A stretch of 64,000 nt of DNA from Bactericera cockerelli (GCA_024516035.1 CM044960.1:11984401-12048400), one strand, 5' to 3'; shown: positions 1-11,260, counted from the first letter of the stretch. A program made the numbers and translations. The notes: generated by a model not told the origin, from the letters alone.

Positions 1-79
1 TCTGCCCTCTTTTTTAATTTTAAATTAAATTGGGTAAAAGAGAATTAGAATTCCATAGGAGAATGAATAACTCATTTTT

Positions 80-330
80 TCACTTTCGAGAAATTTCTAA
101 TATTAGAAATCGGAAGCATTGTGTTCGTTTAAAAAAAAAAATCTTTGCTCCGATTTCAATTTTTTCATCATAACCTCCTGAGCAACTTTGGTTTTGTGTC
201 GGTTTGTCGGTCTGTCTAAAAATATTCGTTGTAACGCGCAAATCTGGGAAACTACTAAACGGATTTCGATGAAATTGTGTACATGTATAGGAGACGTTCT
301 GTAGATGGTCCATTTTTAAATTCATCAACT
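80..330 (-). repeat. Remnant of a dispersed non-coding repeat
   Basis: On the minus strand the stretch reads as a degenerate repeat with TTTCATCGAAATCCGTTTAG and A-rich runs. It ends in the palindromic motif TTTCTAATATTAGAAATCGG, which recurs near 37475, 57870 and 61650. The 82-codon reading frame here has no protein features and looks incidental. The transposon class cannot be assigned from sequence alone. Confidence 0.4.
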
Positions 331-1639
331 TCGCACTAGCGATTCTAGGTGAAAGAGACCATGCGCCTGACGGTACAGCTGATGTATTGGCATATTATCG
401 TTTTACATAGGCCATTTATAAGTATTTTTTAATTTGCTCTGATATTTAAGAAAAAAAAAAAAAAAAATGACAAAAACCTGAAAACTGAAGTCTTCGACTT
501 GCTAATTTGAATTTTTGATTTTGAATGTTCTTTTAGTCAGATCAATATTGTTTATGGATGAAAAATTTCAGAAATAAAAAGTTGAGGCTTTTGTCAACAA
601 TTTTTTTGATGCGCAGAAATTTCTAACCAAAATTACCTCTTGAAGGCATCAGCGTTGGAGGAAGCATCAGGAAAGACAATAATTATGATTATGACCACAT
701 TACCGAAAACTTTGAGTTTTTAATGTTCTCGATATGGAAATGTATCCCCCGATCCACCGGTGGCACGCGACGCTAACCACAAGACCAGGTGACATCCAGC
801 AGAAGGGGTACTGGGGTGGAACAATACTGAAATCATCAAAGTGAAAATGATTTCAGAAAACAAGAGTACCCAGACAGGCAGGTGTAAGATGGAGAATATA
901 TCATCCGTAAAATAGAAATGAGAAATGTGTGAGGGACGCTGGGTAATATGACAGTTATGTGCTTATGGATGTACCATACTAGATGGAGTTTTTCCTAAGA
1001 ACCTAAAGGCGTGAAGGAATATTACTAGCTATAGAGGTAATAGTGATGATAAAAATAGAGGTTTCTGGAAGTAAACCACGAAGATTAATATTATTCTACA
1101 CATTTTCAATATCATCGAAGTATTGGGGCTGATGAACCTAAAATATGTATAAACTTTTCTTACTTCCCTGTGTAGTTGTGTTTATCTAGGTTTTGAAATT
1201 GCTTATTGTATGGTTTTTTTGGACATATGTATATCCAACAATTTGGTCGGTAGTACAAGGTCATCTATTTTCTTGGGCCTGATCGAAAGATTGTGTATTG
1301 CCATAATTAATCAAACTTTGTTTTAAAATTAAAATCTACCAAACTGTGATCGAAATTCATTACATCATTAGACCATGGGCTCATATAGACAAAAGGATGT
1401 TCAGGCACAAGATATTTGGATTCCCCCAGCCCCTAATGTCCAATGAACCTGTAAAATTAACCTCTACGACATTAAATTGATTTGTAAAGCCCGACTCTAA
1501 CATAAAATTTGGAGACATATCAATTAGCTGTTTCTGTGTTTCAAGACTCCAAAAATATCCAAATCCAAAAAGCCTGTACTATTGTAACACATAAAATTCA
1601 CCATGGATCATTTATTAAACGATCGATTACTATCTATTG
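331..1639. other. AT-rich stretch without a gene
   Basis: No convincing exon or complete repeat was seen. Around 745-800 a GC-richer patch resembles a decayed tRNA-like SINE head on the minus strand, but without a clear B box. Confidence 0.4.
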
Positions 1640-1870
1640 AATAGCCACAACAAGTCGCTGGTTGGGGTCCTATGGTGGGTGACCAGTTAGATGGTTATCG
1701 GAGTGAAAGCAGTCTCAGGGACCCGGGACCCTGGATCTGATCCCTGATAGGTAATGGGTTGCAGGCGCCGGCATTATAATAATGTGCGTGCTGAGGAAGA
1801 TCCCCAGCCCTGTTAATTGCTAGTTGAGATACCTAAGTCACGCAGCTCTCAGCTTGTTTTGACAGTCGCT
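1640..1870 (+). repeat. GC-rich patch, possible decayed RNA-derived SINE
   Basis: This block is markedly richer in G and C than its surroundings. It holds TGGTGGGTGACCAG, close to the C-box region of 5S rRNA and of the 5S-headed SINEs elsewhere in the window. The rest does not align clearly by eye, so the assignment is tentative. Confidence 0.2.
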
Positions 1871-3280
1871 AGTGAGCGGATAATTTATTCAAACACCGAG
1901 GAGACTGACCCTGTGCCTGCTGTCCATTCTATCTGTGTGTAGCTTACTATGCACGGTGTTGTCCGGTTCTGGAAATATATGCAAAGGATTGCCGTAGTGC
2001 TTTTCACACCGCCTGAACTAGTCAATAACAATATTATAATTTATAATACCGCCCAGACTTTAGAAGTGTTTGCAATCAATCAGCTGATCTGATATGGGTA
2101 CCAATGTAATTATATTATCTTGTGTATATACGAGACTGTCAAAGTCTCAAATAGGTAAATGAAAATAAATCAATACGTTGAATTGATATTAGACTTTATA
2201 CTAAAGCAGGATATTTTGTGAAATACTTCCATCAAAAGCTATAAAAATACACTGCCAATTATAGACACAATACTTCCTCGTGATTGGTTCACATTGTATA
2301 CAGTGACAATTTTGAGATTTTATACTAAATCACTTGTACCTCCCGAACCGCTTAACCGATTTTCTTCAAAATTCTTTCATATGGTAGGATACCGTTTCTC
2401 CTACATTCTAGATTCTACAATAATATTCGAAATTTCTCGTAATATTAAGTGTTGGTGTAGAATTAGTGACACATAAAATATTTTCTTTTAAAAAAATGGC
2501 TATTATTTGACCTCAAAAAGCAAGTCACGTCATTAAATATCCGTTAGGCTCCTTAGCCAAGCACGTTATTCAAACCCAGGCTGGGTGATACCCTTGGACT
2601 TGCAGGATACACACAGCCTGCTCCATATTGAACCGTTAACATGCTACAGGCTTGACAATGTTAAGCGGGGGCGCGCAACACCCGACTGTTGGCACCCGGG
2701 TCCACCGATCAACCCTGAAAGCACAGAGGAAGAGATTATGATGAGGATTTGATTTGACAAGAGATAACAGATTGGTAGCGATCAGAAGTACATCAGACTC
2801 GTGGTAGATACAGGGTCCTATGATGTCGAGCGATTCCTTTCTACATCATTTCACTTTTTGAACTTATCATTTGTGTTTATAAAAATGTGTAAGGCACTTA
2901 AAAATAAGAAACATTACAATACTTATTTATTCCTTATTGTTAACCAAGGACAATACCAGTTCTAAATTATCGGATAATTTCGTTGAACAAAACTAAAAAT
3001 TCTGTCGCTATTAGTGAATATCAGTAGTTTCAGAAAGAAGGACGAAAAATGCATTCTTTCAACATGTATCCAACTATCCATATTCCAAATAATACGGTTC
3101 TACCCTATTGAGCTGCAATAGTATTGAAAGTATAAAGTTAAACCACGTGAGTAATATTATCGTCACTCACACTGGACTGCCCTAGAGATATGGTAAAAGG
3201 TATAAAAGAGGACTATTACTATTAAGTCCTAATTTTAAAGTAGAATTATCATGATCCATAATATATTATTAATTTTCGGA
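1871..3280. other. AT-rich intergenic stretch
   Basis: No gene is supported. A 60-codon frame at 2294-2476 is low-complexity and looks incidental. A GC-rich patch at 2546-2740 contains tRNA-like pieces but no complete A/B box pair. Confidence 0.4.
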
Positions 3281-3284
3281 TAGC

Positions 3285-3445
3285 TCATGACCGTTTCTGA
3301 GTCAGTCATTGGTAACCATGCAAAATTTCAGCTCAACTAGACTTGCGGTTCTCTAGTTAAAGCGTTTTAAACATAATAAAATAATAATAATAAACATAGA
3401 ACACACACACACAAACCAATCATTTTATAATATAAGATAATCAAA
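3285..3445 (+). repeat. Possible 3' end of a retroelement
   Basis: The text AAATTTCAGCTCAACTAGAC, then a (AC)n run and TTTTATAATATAAGATAAT, resembles 3' ends that are very common among insect non-autonomous or RTE-type retroelements. No reverse transcriptase is attached. It lies directly upstream of the first candidate exon at 3483. Confidence 0.3.
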
Positions 3446-3482
3446 TTCTGATGCATTATTTTAATTTCTGAATTCTCTGCAG

Positions 3483-5600
3483 CAGCACTTTGGTCCAGAA
3501 TTCCGGCGCGTCCCGTATAATATCGAATATCTCCGATACAGTTTCCTTTGGCTCAGTGATGGGCAGGTGATTTCAATATGGTTCAGACTGGAGATATCGA
3601 CATTGTTCAATACAGAAAGGTTTCCTCTCGACATCTGGCTTCGGAACTATTTGTTATCAAATAATAAATAATATCCTCGCCACCGCTAGTTAGGAGGCAG
3701 GTAGGTTATCACACGTGCTCCCTGGAGCTACCGCAGGAGGTTCCTAATCCGCCAACCACCCGGATATAAAGCGGACGAGCAAAGAAACTAAGAAAGGTGG
3801 ACTACCCAAGGACTGGCGGACACTCCAGGGGCAATTCAAGATAACTCACCAGGCGAACTACTCAAGGACCGTGAAAATTCGTCAGCCACGCCAGAAATAC
3901 TGGGCTTAAAATTTTCGAAATCTTGAGTCAACAATTTTTAGAAGTAAAACACTAACCACAGTAAATTGATGATTAATATGCAAATCGATGTTTCGAGTCC
4001 ATGCATGGCATGCGTTCAGTAGGGCGGGTAGACAAGTTTGAGTCATTGTGACATCACTCTTGTGATTAACATAATAATGAAGATTACCTTTTAATTTGTT
4101 GTAAAAGAATATGTTGAGGATATCTTTCAGTGCTTTTGTGTTGACCCAGAAAGAAAATGTTTCGTATTGGATCAAAGCGAGTTATTTTAAAGATTTTTTT
4201 TTGAAATTTTTCCCAAAGTTGCTTTTGGTTGAAATGGTCTTGAAGCATAATGCACTGTTGCATACAGCATACTTGCATACTACACCTTGCTTCAGTAGAA
4301 TTCTTAAAACTTTCTCAAAACATGAACGATTCATTTCTTGTCGGTTAGTAAAAATATTTTCCAAATGGACTTCATTAATGATCATAATCGACTTGAATGA
4401 ATGTTTCATATTGTATTTTCATTTTTTCCGATCACCAGGAAAGACAAGCAGCTTTTGATCTATCAATGGACCTCTGTAAGAACAGTTTGAGAACTGATGC
4501 TCCTTCGTACCTAGAGAAGACGGGATAACCTAGTGAAAAACAAACACTTTTACTGTTTCTCCATTCAGCAACACACGGTCTATTCTTCGAGCAATTTGCG
4601 TTCCTAAACCATAGGCTCAGTCAAGGTGCTGTTCTATGTCCTAATCTATTCAGGATGTGTCCTGCATACATTAAAAGGGAAAGCGGTCGCGTCATGATGG
4701 CTTTTCCTAGTGAAACCATTAGGTCTGATGAATCTGGTTAATTATTTACTTTCTTTACCATATCCGAGTCCGTTGTTGTCACCAAAGCATCATTAACCAA
4801 CTCACAGTGACGTGGATCTGAACGACATCTTTATAATATCATTCAATATAGGTAATTATCAAATCATTCGCTAGTATAGGTAATTAGGTATTATGCATGT
4901 ATGTACTATGCAACAAATAATTTACATTGACGTGTTAGTCAGAAACTCAGAAGTTACATTTTTCAAAAAATTTGATGCAATCTGAAGGGATGCAGTAATT
5001 ACCAGTAACCTGGTTATCTTAAAAACAATCATTAACCTGATTCGCCCATTTGCCGGGAGCCCAAAATATTTATGTTGATCAGTTTCGACTGTTCCGGTAC
5101 CTAGTTGTAAATACAACTGATGCACATGGAGTTTGTATGTTACAAATTAACATTACATAACCAAATTTTACTGATTTCTCCCAAACATACATATTTATAC
5201 ATACCTACATACATACGAGTATGTATCTGTTCAATGTTCTCTCGGTGTTCTATTCTAAAAGCTAGAAAGCAGTGTGATGTTCTAGCTTTCAATTATATCA
5301 GTGTTTCCTCAGATGGGGGAAAAAATATGATTGCAAATTAAATTCCTGTATCTCTTTTCTTCCAGAACCAAACATTTGTTCTAAGCCGCGGGTTCTAGGA
5401 CCTCCACTTATCTCAGACATTCTATCAACATCAAAGGTTAAGCACCTTGATTAAAGAAGAGAAACCTTTCCAAGCAATTTACTTTTGTTTTCTAATCATT
5501 TCGATTTTTTTAGTGGAAAGAAATTGATGAATACTGGTTCTCCAGGATCGCCAAACAAAGGACGGGGTCTTGGGTCTACCACATGACGCTGGATGATTAA
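3483..5600 (+). CDS. Five-exon split gene, product unknown (5' incomplete)
   Basis: Candidate exons are 3483-3566, 4439-4475, 4569-4736, 5366-5436 and 5514-5600. Each starts after an AG, mostly with a pyrimidine tract before it (for example the one ending at 4568 and the one ending at 5365). Each is followed by GT: GTGATT, GTAAGA, GTTAAT, GTTAAG. The reading phases agree at all four joins (0, 1, 1, 0). The last intron is 77 bp with a CTAAT branch-point-like site near 5492. The product would carry pieces such as EFRRVPYNIEYLRYSFLWLS in exon 1, HRLSQGAVLCPNLFRMCPAY in exon 3 and EIDEYWFSRIAKQRTGSWVY in exon 5, then end at TAA 5598-5600: about 148 residues visible. I do not recognise the family. 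No initiator exon was found upstream, so the 5' part is missing or lies outside the window. Exon 3 superficially resembles a reverse-transcriptase motif, but its flanking splice sites and phase fit argue against that. The model is inferred entirely by eye. Confidence 0.42.
3940..4080 (+). mobile_element. tRNA-derived SINE, degenerate (GCTTGATC family)
   Basis: It ends with GAGTCATTGTGACATCACTC and a TGATTAACA tail, matching the tail of better copies at 37045 and 51970. The tRNA-like head is decayed. It sits in the first intron of the split gene. Confidence 0.4.
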
Positions 5601-5854
5601 TCTTGTAAATAATTTGAACCATGTCTCGTGCCAAAAGCGTGAAGGTGAGGCTTTTTAATTTGTTTGGTAAAAAAATAGTGAATCTTAATACATTGGAACA
5701 AAATAATAGAATGGTTTAAAATTTCAGATGCTGTTCATTAGCGGTGTTTTTGTTTCCAAATATTCAACATTGTTAATGTTATTGTAAAGGTTCTGTGGAA
5801 TTGATCAAGGACTTATATATTTAAATGTCATATTATCGTATCGGAGGTTAACTT

Positions 5855-5913
5855 GTCATGTCCCAGCTGGGTTTCAAACCCGTGACCACTGAGCTACCGG
5901 GAGTGACGTGCGG
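5855..5913 (-). mobile_element. tRNA-derived SINE head (CCCGGTAGCTCAGTGG family)
   Basis: On the minus strand this reads CCGGTAGCTCAGTGGTCACG followed by a B box GGGTTTGAAACC and then CAGCTGGGACATGACAAGTT. It matches the heads of fuller copies at 14867 and 33075. It lies just 3' of the terminal exon at 5514-5600. Confidence 0.6.
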
Positions 5914-5981
5914 TCCGGGACAGTCTTGATTTTATAACAAAGCAGAATTTTTTTCGCATCTTGAGTGAGGCAGAAGAAATC

Positions 5982-6182
5982 TCAGCCAATATCTTAGGCA
6001 GGTTGAATAGACCAGTTCTCGTCAGATCACTAATGTTCGGCACTGTCCATCGAGGTTAGTACTTGGTGAGTGACAAATTGGAAGCCTTGTGATGTTGGCT
6101 ATTCCTAGCCCAAACGAGGCTGGGTGAGGATAATCTGGGTAGCTGGTTTCCGAGTTTCCAGTGAATGGAGGGTAAATAAACA
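5982..6182 (+). mobile_element. 5S rRNA-derived SINE
   Basis: The head carries CAGTTCTCGTCAGATCACTA and then GAGGTTAGTACTTGGTGAGT, which align in order with 5S rRNA (GGTTCTCGTCCGATCAC and GGTCAGTACTTGGATGGGTG). The central domain follows as GGCTGGGTGAGGATAATCTG and then GGGTAGCTGGTTTC. This is the only one of seven 5S-headed copies in the window on the + strand. Confidence 0.75.
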
Positions 6183-6537
6183 GCCTAGACCTAGATGTTA
6201 AAGAGATTGTTTTAAAAAACCCTCCTAACATGATCATGGGTTGCTCCTACGGTTAATAGAACATAAAAGTTTGGATAGCACTGTAAAACTTGGTGATGTA
6301 ATGTGAAAGTGTAACAATGTCCTTAAAAGTAAATGAAATGCATCATTTACACGATCACTCATTATTGATTGATTTGTAATTGCCCATCAAAATAAAATAA
6401 ATAACAGTCACGCGAAAATGGTAAGATCAGGTTAACCATAAGATCTCCTGTCACTTGTAGACACGTATAACCTTCATGTGCTAAGTGAATCTAAGTGATA
6501 TTACCGAGAAGTATGGGGCCTCGTTTCATGAAGATCA

Positions 6538-6640
6538 TATTATTTGTGTTAATCACAATCGCACTAAATATCTGCCTTACTTGTGAAGTTGTAACTTGAA
6601 CCACCAACCTCCAGTTTCCGAGTCTGCAGCCAGCAGTTAA
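6538..6640 (-). mobile_element. tRNA-derived SINE fragment (GCTTGATC family)
   Basis: TTTGTGTTAATCAC, then TTGAACCACCAACCTCCAG, matches the tail and B-box part of the copies at 53855 and 61975. The 5' end of the element is lost. Confidence 0.5.
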
Positions 6641-7266
6641 GTATCAACTATTGTTTACACGAGGCGAGCGCCTCTTAAGTAGCCAATGCCTGATGCATAG
6701 TGCACGACTGGCATAGGCAAGAGACAGAATTTTATGACAGCACAATATTTTCAATTTGATTGTGTCGGCAGGAACGCTGTGCATTGTAAATATCTAAGAT
6801 ATAGTTATGATTTTTAGAAATAAAGAAACATTCAATTACTCAAAAATTCTGGGTACATGATCCACAGTTGGTTTTATCAAGTATCGAATACAATAATTGT
6901 TTACTGACACCGCCAATGGCATGTTTAATACACAATACTAACACCAGATATCAAAAAATTAATCAAGCGCAGTAATGTCAAGCGAGGTAAGGACTTTGTA
7001 GGTGACTGACTACTCAAATTCAACCCCTCGTAGGGCCCATTGCTTTTTCCGATCCAAGACAAGCAGACTGAGGTTTTTGTGAGGCATTGTGGTTAGTCAT
7101 TTTCCAGCGAATAAATGCCGTCTATTTCTGGCATTTTCCGATCATACTTAGGTAGTTGAGGGTTGAGGTTATTGTAGCTTATGTCACTTCCTAAAATGGA
7201 GTCTAAAAAATCTTCTCTCAAATGACCTGCTATCTGTGGTGTTAGAGAGGTCAGAAAAGTTTAGGA

Positions 7267-7335
7267 GGCTGTGTACAAACACACAGACTCCTCCTATGGA
7301 GTCTGTGTATTACGGCACGGAGTTTGTACACAGCC
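7267..7335. repeat. Nested perfect hairpin
   Basis: The outer 14-bp stem GGCTGTGTACAAAC / GTTTGTACACAGCC encloses an inner 11-bp stem ACACAGACTCC / GGAGTCTGTGT. It lies about 80 bp upstream of the candidate exon at 7417. Confidence 0.8.
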
Positions 7336-7416
7336 GTTTAGGAAACTGGGCCCTGGAGTATGATCTCTAATCATATAATTACTGTGATCTTTCTCCGATA
7401 TTAATTGCTTCATTAG

Positions 7417-7609
7417 CATGAGATATTGGATCAGGCATTCGGCTTTGACCTACTCAAGAAACCGATCCGGCGAGATCCATCGTGTTGTAAGATGAATGAT
7501 AGTTGTTTATTGAGAATCAAGATCACAATAAAGAAAAAAAACTTCATTAATATCACACAATTGGATCAACCTCTTTTTTTATATTTTAGGGGTTTACCAA
7601 TACATGTAA
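7417..7609 (+). CDS. Possible alternative terminal exons of the split gene
   Basis: Two further exon candidates lie downstream of the split gene. The first, 7417-7486, follows a pyrimidine-rich stretch ending in TTCATTAG and is closed by GTAAGA. It encodes HEILDQAFGFDLLKKPIRRD and a few more residues. The second starts at 7590 after CTCTTTTTTTATATTTTAG and adds WVYQYM before TAA at 7607-7609. The intron between them is 103 bp. The first exon enters in phase 0, so exon 5366-5436 could splice to it instead of to 5514. Both alternative ends finish near a WVY motif (SWVYHM versus CWVYQYM), which hints at duplicated terminal exons. A separate start (ATG at 5621 followed by AAG/GTGAGG at 5644) is another option. 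Function unknown. Confidence 0.3.
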
Positions 7610-8107
7610 TAACTTTGTAACGCGACGGAGGTTTTATACACTGGACAAATGATCAAACCACTGAAACTGGAGCCTTATCCATAAACAGGAAAGTGAGAAG
7701 TTGTATTGGATCTGCATGAATATCAGAACATACCTGGACAGCTGTTCTGAAATTATTTGCTCTCTAACTTCGTCACCTAACTTTGTATGCAAACCACCAC
7801 CCTACATTGAGAACCAATAACTTGACCACCGCGACTCTATGCTGTCCAGACTAATTGTGATTTTCCGGGACCCGAACGAATCATACCAAGGCTTCTCGCT
7901 ACTCTCGATAGGCAATTAATTATAATACATCATTACAGTATGGTACTCAGGATCGATTATGAAGTCTAATATGACATTCCTATCCGTATGAGCAAAGAGA
8001 AATTCCTCAAACATTGAAATTCCTAATTCAGGTGACTAATGTTCCGCCAGGTTTTCACTGGAATTTCCTAATGGGATTTCGGAGACACTAATCCATTCAT
8101 ACTTATG
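7610..8107. other. Stretch without a recognised gene; possible 3' UTR
   Basis: No exon or repeat was recognised. If the 7417-7609 exons are real, this could be their 3' untranslated region, but no canonical AATAAA on the + strand stands out. Confidence 0.25.
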
Positions 8108-8297
8108 AATGGAGACCTTCCGGTGCGCTCGTGTTGGCCCAGCACCTAACTGGGAAGTATTGTGTCACTTCTCGCCCATCAGCGGGGAGGCATACTACGG
8201 GATGGGTAGGCTACAACACAGAGCACAAGCGTCTACAGTAGCTCCTGTTTCATGGCTACGAAATAAAAACGGCTGTGAAACACTCATCTTTAAGATT
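8108..8297 (+). mobile_element. SINE body (CTTCCGGTGCGCTCG family)
   Basis: It reads from GACCTTCCGGTGCGCTCGTG to AACACTCATCTTTAAGA and matches the bodies at 9472 (-), 43424 and 56143. The tRNA-like head is absent, so this is a 5'-truncated copy. The 84-codon frame across it is a by-product. Confidence 0.8.
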
Positions 8298-8325
8298 GTA
8301 TATGATTTATGTATTGGAGCAAGAG

Positions 8326-8580
8326 CCTCTGCACAATCTTTGTGGGTAGCACAGCTTTACTAAGAACCTCCATCACTATTTAAACTTTTTGATTTATTTT
8401 TATTTTTACTCTGGTGATACCGCCACTGGTCGCTTCTCCTATAAGTAACTATGAATTTTATGCAGAACATACAAAGTATACGCAGAATAGAAAAGTTTCT
8501 ACCCAGCCAGGATTCGAAACCAGGTCACCGTACTCTCGGTGTGTTCAAGCCTACTGCGCTGCTCCACTCTACCACGTATT
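8326..8580 (-). mobile_element. tRNA-derived SINE (GTGGCAGAGCGAG family)
   Basis: The minus strand has a tRNA-like head with B box GGTTTCGAATCC, then a body containing GCGACCAGTGGCGGTATCAC. It matches the copies at 34828 and 43023. The head is diverged. Confidence 0.7.
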
Positions 8581-8617
8581 TTTTTTAGAGTCGCTTTCAA
8601 CTTCATAGTCATATCCC

Positions 8618-8745
8618 TACGGGACATGACAAGTTATCCTACCATTTGGGATTGTTACCCCAATATAATAATATGTCTTGGGCTTACTGCTGGAATAATG
8701 GGACATTAGTAGTCTTAATCGGGCAGTATAAATAAGCCGATATTA
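8618..8745 (+). mobile_element. SINE tail (CCCGGTAGCTCAGTGG family)
   Basis: GACATGACAAGTTATCCTAC to AATCGGGCAGTATAAATAAG matches the tail of the full copies at 14867 and 33075. The tRNA head is missing. Confidence 0.7.
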
Positions 8746-8755
8746 TCTTATCCCT

Positions 8756-8920
8756 CCATTGGCAAGAAACTCACAAACCTGATAATCACATTAACCTCAC
8801 CCAGCCTGGATCGGGCCGGAATGTCAGCATCACGAAGTCTTCACTTCGCTGGACCTTGCTTAACTTCGGTGATCCTATGAGAACCGGTGCATTTAACGCG
8901 CCATCGACGCTGGCTCTCGA
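8756..8920 (-). mobile_element. 5S rRNA-derived SINE
   Basis: On the minus strand, ACCGGTTCTCATAGGATCAC followed by CGAAGTTAAGCAAGGTCCAG aligns with 5S rRNA (CCGGTTCTCGTCCGATCACCGAAGTTAAGCAGCGTC, split here only by small changes). The central domain GGCTGGGTGAGGTTAATGTG follows. The 5S C-box part between head and core is deleted. Confidence 0.85.
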
Positions 8921-9471
8921 CCACATTTTCTAGTGGCTACACATACACAACTACACACACTACACATTCAGAGTACCTACACATACTGTAGTACCTATGA
9001 AGATATAATAATGTATCCTCCAGTATCGATGTTCAATGTTCAGTAGTAAGTGGATAATCAGTGTAATCATTGTTATTTGAATGATTAGCCGGACAATTTC
9101 CCGGCGTCCTATCCATACATAGTATGTAGGATTAGTAGGACATGCGTTAAGTAGCTTGCACATTCCTCAGTCTCTGATTCATACTTGTGTTTATTTTTAT
9201 CCCAGTCATGTTCATCTCATGTCAGATTATCGGTAATGAGGCATGCGGCATGTTGCTGTTGATCATGCTTCAGGACGAATATTTCAACAATTTACTCACT
9301 ACAGTCGTAATTTCGTAAAGTACGATCATGCTCCACTCTACCTAAACATACATAGAGTGCAAATGAATGTGTATTTGTGTACTTCACTTCTTCTTTCACA
9401 TCGCCTTTTCCCAATGTGTATTCTACACACGTATTTCATTGGTGACTTTCACAGTATGGTCTTTTTTTCTT

Positions 9472-9752
9472 TTCTTTTAAAAAAAGAAAAGATGAGTGTT
9501 TCACAGCCTTTTTTATTTCGTAGCCATGAAACAGGAGCTACTGTAGACGCTTGTGATCTGTGTTGTAGCCACAATACTTCCCAAGTGACACAATACTTCC
9601 CAATTAGGTGCTGGTTCAACACGAGCGCACCGGAAGGTATTACTTACAAACAACTGTAACCAAATTAATAACACAAATTTTTGTCGGCACGGGGGATCGA
9701 ACTCGGGACTTTCCGCATGGCAAGCGAGTGCTTAACCACTTAACCACTAGGT
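9472..9752 (-). mobile_element. tRNA-derived SINE, near full length (CTTCCGGTGCGCTCG family)
   Basis: The minus strand reads a tRNA-like head (AGTGGTTAAGTGGTTAAGCA, then GAGTTCGATCCCC), then GTTACAGTTGTTTGTAAGTA, the CCTTCCGGTGCGCTCGTG body and an A-rich end. Its undisturbed GTTTGTAAGTAATACC junction is the empty-site reference for the MITE at 55841-56139. Confidence 0.85.
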
Positions 9753-10352
9753 TTAGACCCCCTATATATAGTCTGTAACCTGGGAGTAGACCAGAACTCA
9801 AAATCAGATTGCTGCTAACAGTCCATCCGAATGTTCGTTCGATCCATGGCGACGATATAGTCCCGTGGACTGATTCGATTGGTTTAATGGACTCTGAATA
9901 ATCGGAGGCTTCATAGGAATCATTAGTCAACCCACCGACAGATAGCTTACCTGTGTGTGTGTATGTGTGTGACTAAATGGTTAGGCAGTACCTCATCCCT
10001 TTCCTTCTCAATTCCTAATACCCCTCTCTCTTTCTTACTTACTCACGTAGCCTTCAAGAGGGGATTGAATAAACCTCACCCAGCCTGATGCAGTCTACAT
10101 GTCAACAGACACTGATAAGAACTACTTGTAGATAACACTAACAACTAGGTCAAATACTTCATTCAATAAAAGTTCTCAATGGAACTTATGACTAACGCAT
10201 TGTAAATTCTTTGCTGCATAGTGCATAGTTGCATACCTGTGTCGAATGATAAGATTAAGAAGTCGTTCATATCTGCGTCACTCTCTTATGTCGGGGGTTT
10301 TCCAATTAGTGAAGAAACATGACACACCTACAATAGTTACCTGTGTAAGGAA
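9753..10352. other. Stretch without a gene
   Basis: A short (GT)n run at about 9953-9972 and a fragment of the SINE central domain on the minus strand (CTCACCCAGCC near 10075) are the only features seen. Confidence 0.4.
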
Positions 10353-10690
10353 AGCCTCCGTGGCGTAACGGCTGTGACTACTGCCCGTAGTCCAGAGATC
10401 CTGAGTTCGATTCCCGGTCGGAGCAGATTTTTCACACATCAGAAAATTCGGTTCCCTGCGTACACGTGAGGCTGGTAATTCCGACCCTACCTAGGCTGGG
10501 TGAGGTTAATGTGGGTAGCTGGTCCCAGAGAATGGAGGGTAGAACCCGCGTGAAATAGAATCGTTGGCGTTAGGAAGGGTATCCAGCCATAAAAATGTGC
10601 CACAACCAACACACCTCAACCTTGAGATTGAACAATGCCGACCCCCAAGTAGGTTTGGGAAAAGGCAAGGTGAAAGGAGATAAGGAAACT
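10353..10690 (+). mobile_element. tRNA-derived SINE with shared core and LINE-like tail
   Basis: The head CCTCCGTGGCGTAACGGCTG carries an A-box-like segment and a B box GAGTTCGATTCCCGG. The central domain GGCTGGGTGAGGTTAATGTG follows at about 10496. The tail GGCGTTAGGAAGGGTATCCA then GCCATAAAAATGTGCCA resembles the 3' ends of RTE-type LINEs, a known route for SINE mobilisation. This is the most complete copy of the family here. Confidence 0.85.
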
Positions 10691-10744
10691 GTCACTGACT
10701 CAAATTTGTTAGGGAGTTGTGGATTAGGCGTAAACTTTGTATCC

Positions 10745-10850
10745 AATGCATGGACAGAATTCTAGCTCTGTGGCAAGATACTTGCTTGCCATTCGGAAGG
10801 TCCCGGGTTCGAACTGGAATTATATTAAAAATTTGTGTACAGATTTTGAA
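10745..10850 (+). mobile_element. tRNA-derived SINE head fragment
   Basis: CTTGCTTGCCATTCGGAAGG then GTCCCGGGTTCGAAC matches the head of the copy at 55732. The body is lost. Confidence 0.55.
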
Positions 10851-11083
10851 GACAATTTGACTCAGCACCTGAATGGAAAGAGGAAAGCTACTGTTTCCTG
10901 GCTAAAAAATAAAAAAACTTGTTAAAATTCGATTTCTATTCTATACTCAGTGTTTTAAACTAATTAGTAATTCTTAACTACTATCCTCTGGTCATATAAA
11001 GAAGGGAGTTAGAACTACTTATATATTACATATACATATATGTGTGTGTGCAGCAAATATATTATGCGACACACTCACATGAA

Positions 11084-11260
11084 TCTCACCCAGCCTGAGT
11101 CGGGCAGGAATACCAGTAGAAACCGCCTAACGATAAAGCTTGATATCAGTCACGTGTCAGGAACCATTTTTTAAAGCTTGACTAACCCGGCGGCCTCTTA
11201 GTCAGAGGGGCTGGGTTTGATTCCCAGGATTGACAAAAGAGAAACTTTTCGGTATTAGGT
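11084..11260. mobile_element. SINE core fragment (-) and tRNA-like head (+)
   Basis: A minus-strand piece of the central domain (ATCTCACCCAGCCTGAGTCG) at 11085-11110 is followed on the + strand by CCCGGCGGCCTCTTAGTCAG and a B box GGGTTTGATTCCC at about 11213-11225. The two parts have opposite orientation, so this is a composite of two insertions. Confidence 0.5.

Noticed and set aside
4569..4736. Reverse-transcriptase fragment (RLSQGAVLCPNLF resembles the PQGSVLSPxLF motif)
   Set aside because: No other reverse-transcriptase motif is near, the segment has good splice borders, and it joins in phase with its neighbours. The likeness is probably chance, though it is not excluded.
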